Source: an uncultured Christensenella sp.
GTDB lineage: Bacteria > Bacillota > Clostridia > Christensenellales > Borkfalkiaceae
Direction: 5' to 3'
Assembly (NCBI GenBank): GCA_910578655.1
Contig: CAJTQE010000078.1
Location: 1-7,034 of the forward strand
Length of the DNA: 7,034 nucleotides
The position numbers were made by a program, and so were the translations under genes. Positions 5,515 to 7,034 of this stretch are shown here, in pieces (positions within the stretch are counted from its first letter, which is position 1; each line of letters opens with the position of its first letter). The notes beneath the pieces were generated by a model. That model was not told the origin of the DNA and ran no database searches. It saw only the letters and a list, made by a program, of their open reading frames with translations.

Positions 5515-5788
5515 AGAATATCTGGAACACTACCGAGATAAAAAGACCGTTGCGGAATTTAAGATAAAGCAGGGTGAAATGGAATCGCGCGTAGTCAGGT
5601 GCATAAAAGGCATAGAAGACTGTCTTGAATCACTCCCCGACGGCTTGGGGGATATACTGCGTCAGCTTTATTTCGACGGAAAATCCATTCGGAAAGTATC
5701 CGAAAAATTGTATTTCAGCAGGATGACGCTTGCCCGAAAACGTGATAAAGCGGTAGAATTAATGGCGGTCTGTTTAAGCGAAATTTAA
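5495..5788 (+). CDS. Sigma-region-4-like phage late transcription regulator, 97 aa
   Basis: The start at ATG 5495 is chosen over an upstream ATG (5423) in the same frame, because GGAGG at 5484-5488 lies six bases before it and the short form matches family size. Residues 1-45 are a charged helical part. Residues 47-90 (LPDGLGDILRQLYFDGKSIRKVSEKLYFSRMTLARKR, cited in part) form a sigma-70 region-4-type helix-turn-helix: a helix ending in LYFDG, then IRKVSEKL, a turn with YFSR, and the recognition helix TLARKRDKA. Small proteins of this kind (ArpU/RinA/DUF1492-like) switch on phage late and packaging genes. It overlaps the preceding gene by 20 bases, and the repeat-bearing promoter immediately downstream is its natural target. 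Confidence 0.8.
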   Translation: MTKSEIKEYLEHYRDKKTVAEFKIKQGEMESRVVRCIKGIEDCLESLPDGLGDILRQLYFDGKSIRKVSEKLYFSRMTLARKRDKAVELMAVCLSEI

Positions 5789-5790
5789 AT

Positions 5791-5844
5791 AGTGCCAAAG
5801 GTAGTCCAAAATGTGCCAAAATGTGCCGAAACCCTGTATATAAT
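5791..5844 (+). promoter_or_regulatory. Activated phage promoter with helically phased GTGCC repeats
   Basis: Four copies of a GTGCCAAAAT-type word start at about 5792, 5803 (degenerate, AGTCC), 5813 and 5823, spaced 11, 10 and 10 bases. They thus fall on one face of the helix. A perfect TATAAT lies at 5839-5844, but no -35 box stands at the right distance, and the last two repeats occupy that place. This is the layout of a promoter that depends on an activator. The sigma-like protein encoded just upstream is the likely binder (inference from position). Transcription would begin near 5851 and read into the HNH gene. Confidence 0.65.
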
Positions 5845-5855
5845 AAAAACGTAGG

Positions 5856-5926
5856 CAGAAAACGGAAGCGGAACGTCCGGCAAAAACAAGTATGATAAGA
5901 GGGAGCGTTGGCCGCTTCCTTTTCTG
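5856..5926 (+). promoter_or_regulatory. Long hairpin in the 5' leader of the HNH gene
   Basis: cagaaaa-c-ggaagcgg (5856-5871) is complementary to ccgcttccttttctg (5912-5926) apart from one bulged C. Inside, aacgtcc and ggagcgtt can pair further with a bulge. The element starts about five bases after the predicted transcription start and ends seven bases before AGGAGG (5933-5938). It is not followed by a T-run, so it is more likely an RNA-stabilising or translation-related leader than a terminator. Confidence 0.5.
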
Positions 5927-5943
5927 TTTATCAGGAGGAAATA

Positions 5944-6309
5944 ATGCCGAGGAAACCAAAACGCCCGTGTAGTTATCCAGGCTGTCCGCGTCTTGTGGAC
6001 GGTCAGTATTGTGAGGAACACAAAAAACTGACGGATAAACAGTACAATCTTTACGGGCGTGATGAATTCACTAAGTATTTTTATAAAACTCCCGAATGGT
6101 TATATGCGAGAAAGAAACAGTTGCAAGCGCATCCATTTTGTGAGGAATGTCTGAAAGCTGGGAAACGAGCGAAAGCCACTATGGTAGACCATATAATTCC
6201 CATCAAGCAGGGCGGAGATAAGTTTGCCCCGAGTAACCTGCAAAGCCTCTGTTGGAGTTGCCACAGCCGAAAGTCGGTTGAAGAAGGCAGCCGATTCGGA
6301 CGAAAATAA
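5944..6309 (+). CDS. Phage HNH endonuclease, 121 aa
   Basis: The protein belongs to the phage HNH family found beside terminase genes, where it helps cut or process DNA at packaging ends. The start at ATG 5944 is set by AGGAGG five bases upstream; an earlier in-frame TTG (5908) lies inside the leader hairpin and is rejected. A zinc-knuckle-like N-terminus has C9, C14, C23 and H26. The HNH core follows with C66-x2-C69, D82-H83 and N98, then C103-x2-C106 and H107. These give the two CxxC zinc pairs and the DH...N...H catalytic set. Length and order are normal, so it looks intact and active. In a complete phage the small and large terminase genes would come next. Here a short frame fused to a recombinase follows. 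Confidence 0.9.
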   Translation: MPRKPKRPCSYPGCPRLVDGQYCEEHKKLTDKQYNLYGRDEFTKYFYKTPEWLYARKKQLQAHPFCEECLKAGKRAKATMVDHIIPIKQGGDKFAPSNLQSLCWSCHSRKSVEEGSRFGRK

Positions 6310-6419
6310 TCTTTAAAAAAGTTTCGATATTTGGCGGTGTTTCGCTGGGCTCTTGAAAGAGTTTACGGTATTGTTGTGTTACAAAAAAAGAGAGGGCAAC
6401 TGCCCGCAAGGAGTAAAGG

Positions 6420-7034
6420 ATGGATGAAATAGTCAAGAATGACGGCAAAGGGCTGGTTGAATTATTAGGACTGGATGAGGGAACGCTTGAACATCAGGGC
6501 AACTACTGCTTTATAGCGGCACGAGGCGACAGCCGAGTGGACATATACACAGAACCCGCCGACGAAGAAGGTGAGAACATAAGCGGTTCAAGTAGATGGA
6601 ATAAATCTACGATAAATTCGATATTAAAAAATGAAAAATATATAGGCGACAGTCTATTGCAGAAATGCTTTTACGATACGGTAAAACATAAGACTTTAAA
6701 TAATGGTGAACTTCCGCAATATTACGTAGAAGACACTCATGAGCCGATTATCACTAAAGACGAATTCGAAAGGGTAAAACGGATATTCGAGGCAAATGTT
6801 AAAAGATATCACCCGGCACATCAAAAAGGCGAACGGTACATTTTAACAGGTAAACTTATATGCGGGATATGCGGCGATAGGTATACACGGAAAGTTTGTG
6901 CGAAAGGAACTTCATATGCGGCAATAAAATGGAGTTGCAGAACTAAAGACCAACGAACTAAAGCTGCGTGTGCGAGTAATGATATAAAAGATGAAGTCAT
7001 AAAAAAATTGCTTATTGAAGCGTATAATGAAAGT
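6420..7034 (+). CDS. Small phage frame fused to serine recombinase C-terminal half, partial (runs off window)
   Basis: A single open frame of 205 codons reaches the window end without a stop. AAGGAG (6408-6413) lies six bases before the ATG. Residues 1-52 are an acidic sequence I do not recognise, with phage-like composition. From about residue 55 the protein is the end of the recombinase domain of a large serine recombinase (SSRW, STINSILKNEKYIGD, NNGELPQYYVE, HEPII). The zinc ribbon follows, with C148-x2-C151, then C173 and C184. The catalytic N-terminal domain is missing. GC content drops from 47-57% (6481-6600) to 25% (6601-6660) at the join. The product might be made from the phage ribosome site, but without a catalytic serine it cannot recombine DNA by itself. 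It could still bind an att-type site. Confidence 0.8.
   Translation, partial: MDEIVKNDGKGLVELLGLDEGTLEHQGNYCFIAARGDSRVDIYTEPADEEGENISGSSRWNKSTINSILKNEKYIGDSLLQKCFYDTVKHKTLNNGELPQYYVEDTHEPIITKDEFERVKRIFEANVKRYHPAHQKGERYILTGKLICGICGDRYTRKVCAKGTSYAAIKWSCRTKDQRTKAACASNDIKDEVIKKLLIEAYNES
6588..7034 (+). pseudogene. C-terminal remnant of a large serine recombinase
   Basis: This is the recombinase-derived part of the preceding frame: the final third of the recombinase domain plus the zinc beta-ribbon, together the att-site-binding region of the family. The rest of the C-terminus, including any coiled coil, lies outside the window. It is AT-rich (15 of 60 bases GC at 6601-6660, 19 of 60 at 6661-6720), whereas the N-terminal recombinase piece at 205-303 is GC-rich. 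The two pieces therefore probably come from different recombinase genes. Confidence 0.75.

Noticed and set aside
5174..5530. Minus-strand open frame of 118 codons
   Set aside because: It overlaps the phage 143-aa gene antisense, has no ribosome site and encodes an R/S/P-rich product typical of shadows.
5908..5943. TTG start adding 12 residues to the HNH protein
   Set aside because: The codons cover the leader hairpin and the AGGAGG ribosome site of the true ATG.
205..7034. One serine recombinase gene interrupted by a simple insertion
   Set aside because: The two pieces leave a large central gap and differ strongly in GC content, so a single clean insertion does not explain them.

Overview
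The window looks like a mosaic mobile region from a low-GC Gram-positive bacterium (Bacillota, probably Clostridia). The evidence is purine-rich Shine-Dalgarno sites, TTGaaa/TATAAT-type promoters, low GC, large serine recombinase fragments and a phage gene set typical of Firmicutes. Nothing in it identifies a species.

Layout. (1) Positions 1-370 hold a nested inverted repeat and the first ~33 codons of a large serine recombinase that runs into unrelated sequence. (2) Positions 370-980 hold no convincing gene. They contain a 17-bp-stem terminator, a second structured hairpin region and a tandem 20-bp repeat resembling the 3' end of a tRNA on the minus strand. (3) From about 675 to 4258 the DNA is AT-rich (25-28% GC in the two 60-base blocks counted at its right edge). 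It carries an 80-aa TIGR04540-like protein, then a small operon (63 aa, 214 aa, and a 129-aa two-helix membrane protein) behind a promoter containing a 20-bp palindrome and closed by a strong terminator. Next comes a separately promoted DUF4365-type (PD-(D/E)XK nuclease-like) gene. (4) At about 4258 the composition jumps to ~42-53% GC in the middle of that gene, and its last ~105 residues look like the C-terminal winged helix of a phage primase/helicase. (5) Positions 4259-6590 are ordinary phage DNA: an iteron-like GTGTAAGG/GTGTATG repeat region, a VRR-NUC nuclease, a phage protein of unknown function, a sigma-region-4-like regulator, a repeat-bearing promoter with a leader hairpin, and an HNH endonuclease. 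(6) At about 6590 composition drops again (57-47% to 25% GC). There a small phage frame runs without a stop into the C-terminal half (recombinase domain and zinc ribbon) of a serine recombinase that continues past the window.

How it fits together. The phage segment has the usual order of an early/late module boundary: replication protein end, VRR-NUC, late regulator, activated promoter, HNH next to the packaging genes. Its front (most of the primase) and the usual helicase after VRR-NUC are missing, and no terminase is seen. The AT-rich block in front looks like accessory cargo, and a defence or toxin-antitoxin role is a fair guess but unproven. The most informative features are the two in-frame fusions at sharp composition breaks (about 4258 and 6590) and the recombinase fragments of different base composition at each end. 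Together they suggest a prophage or island assembled by repeated recombination and deletion. A contig assembly error should be excluded.
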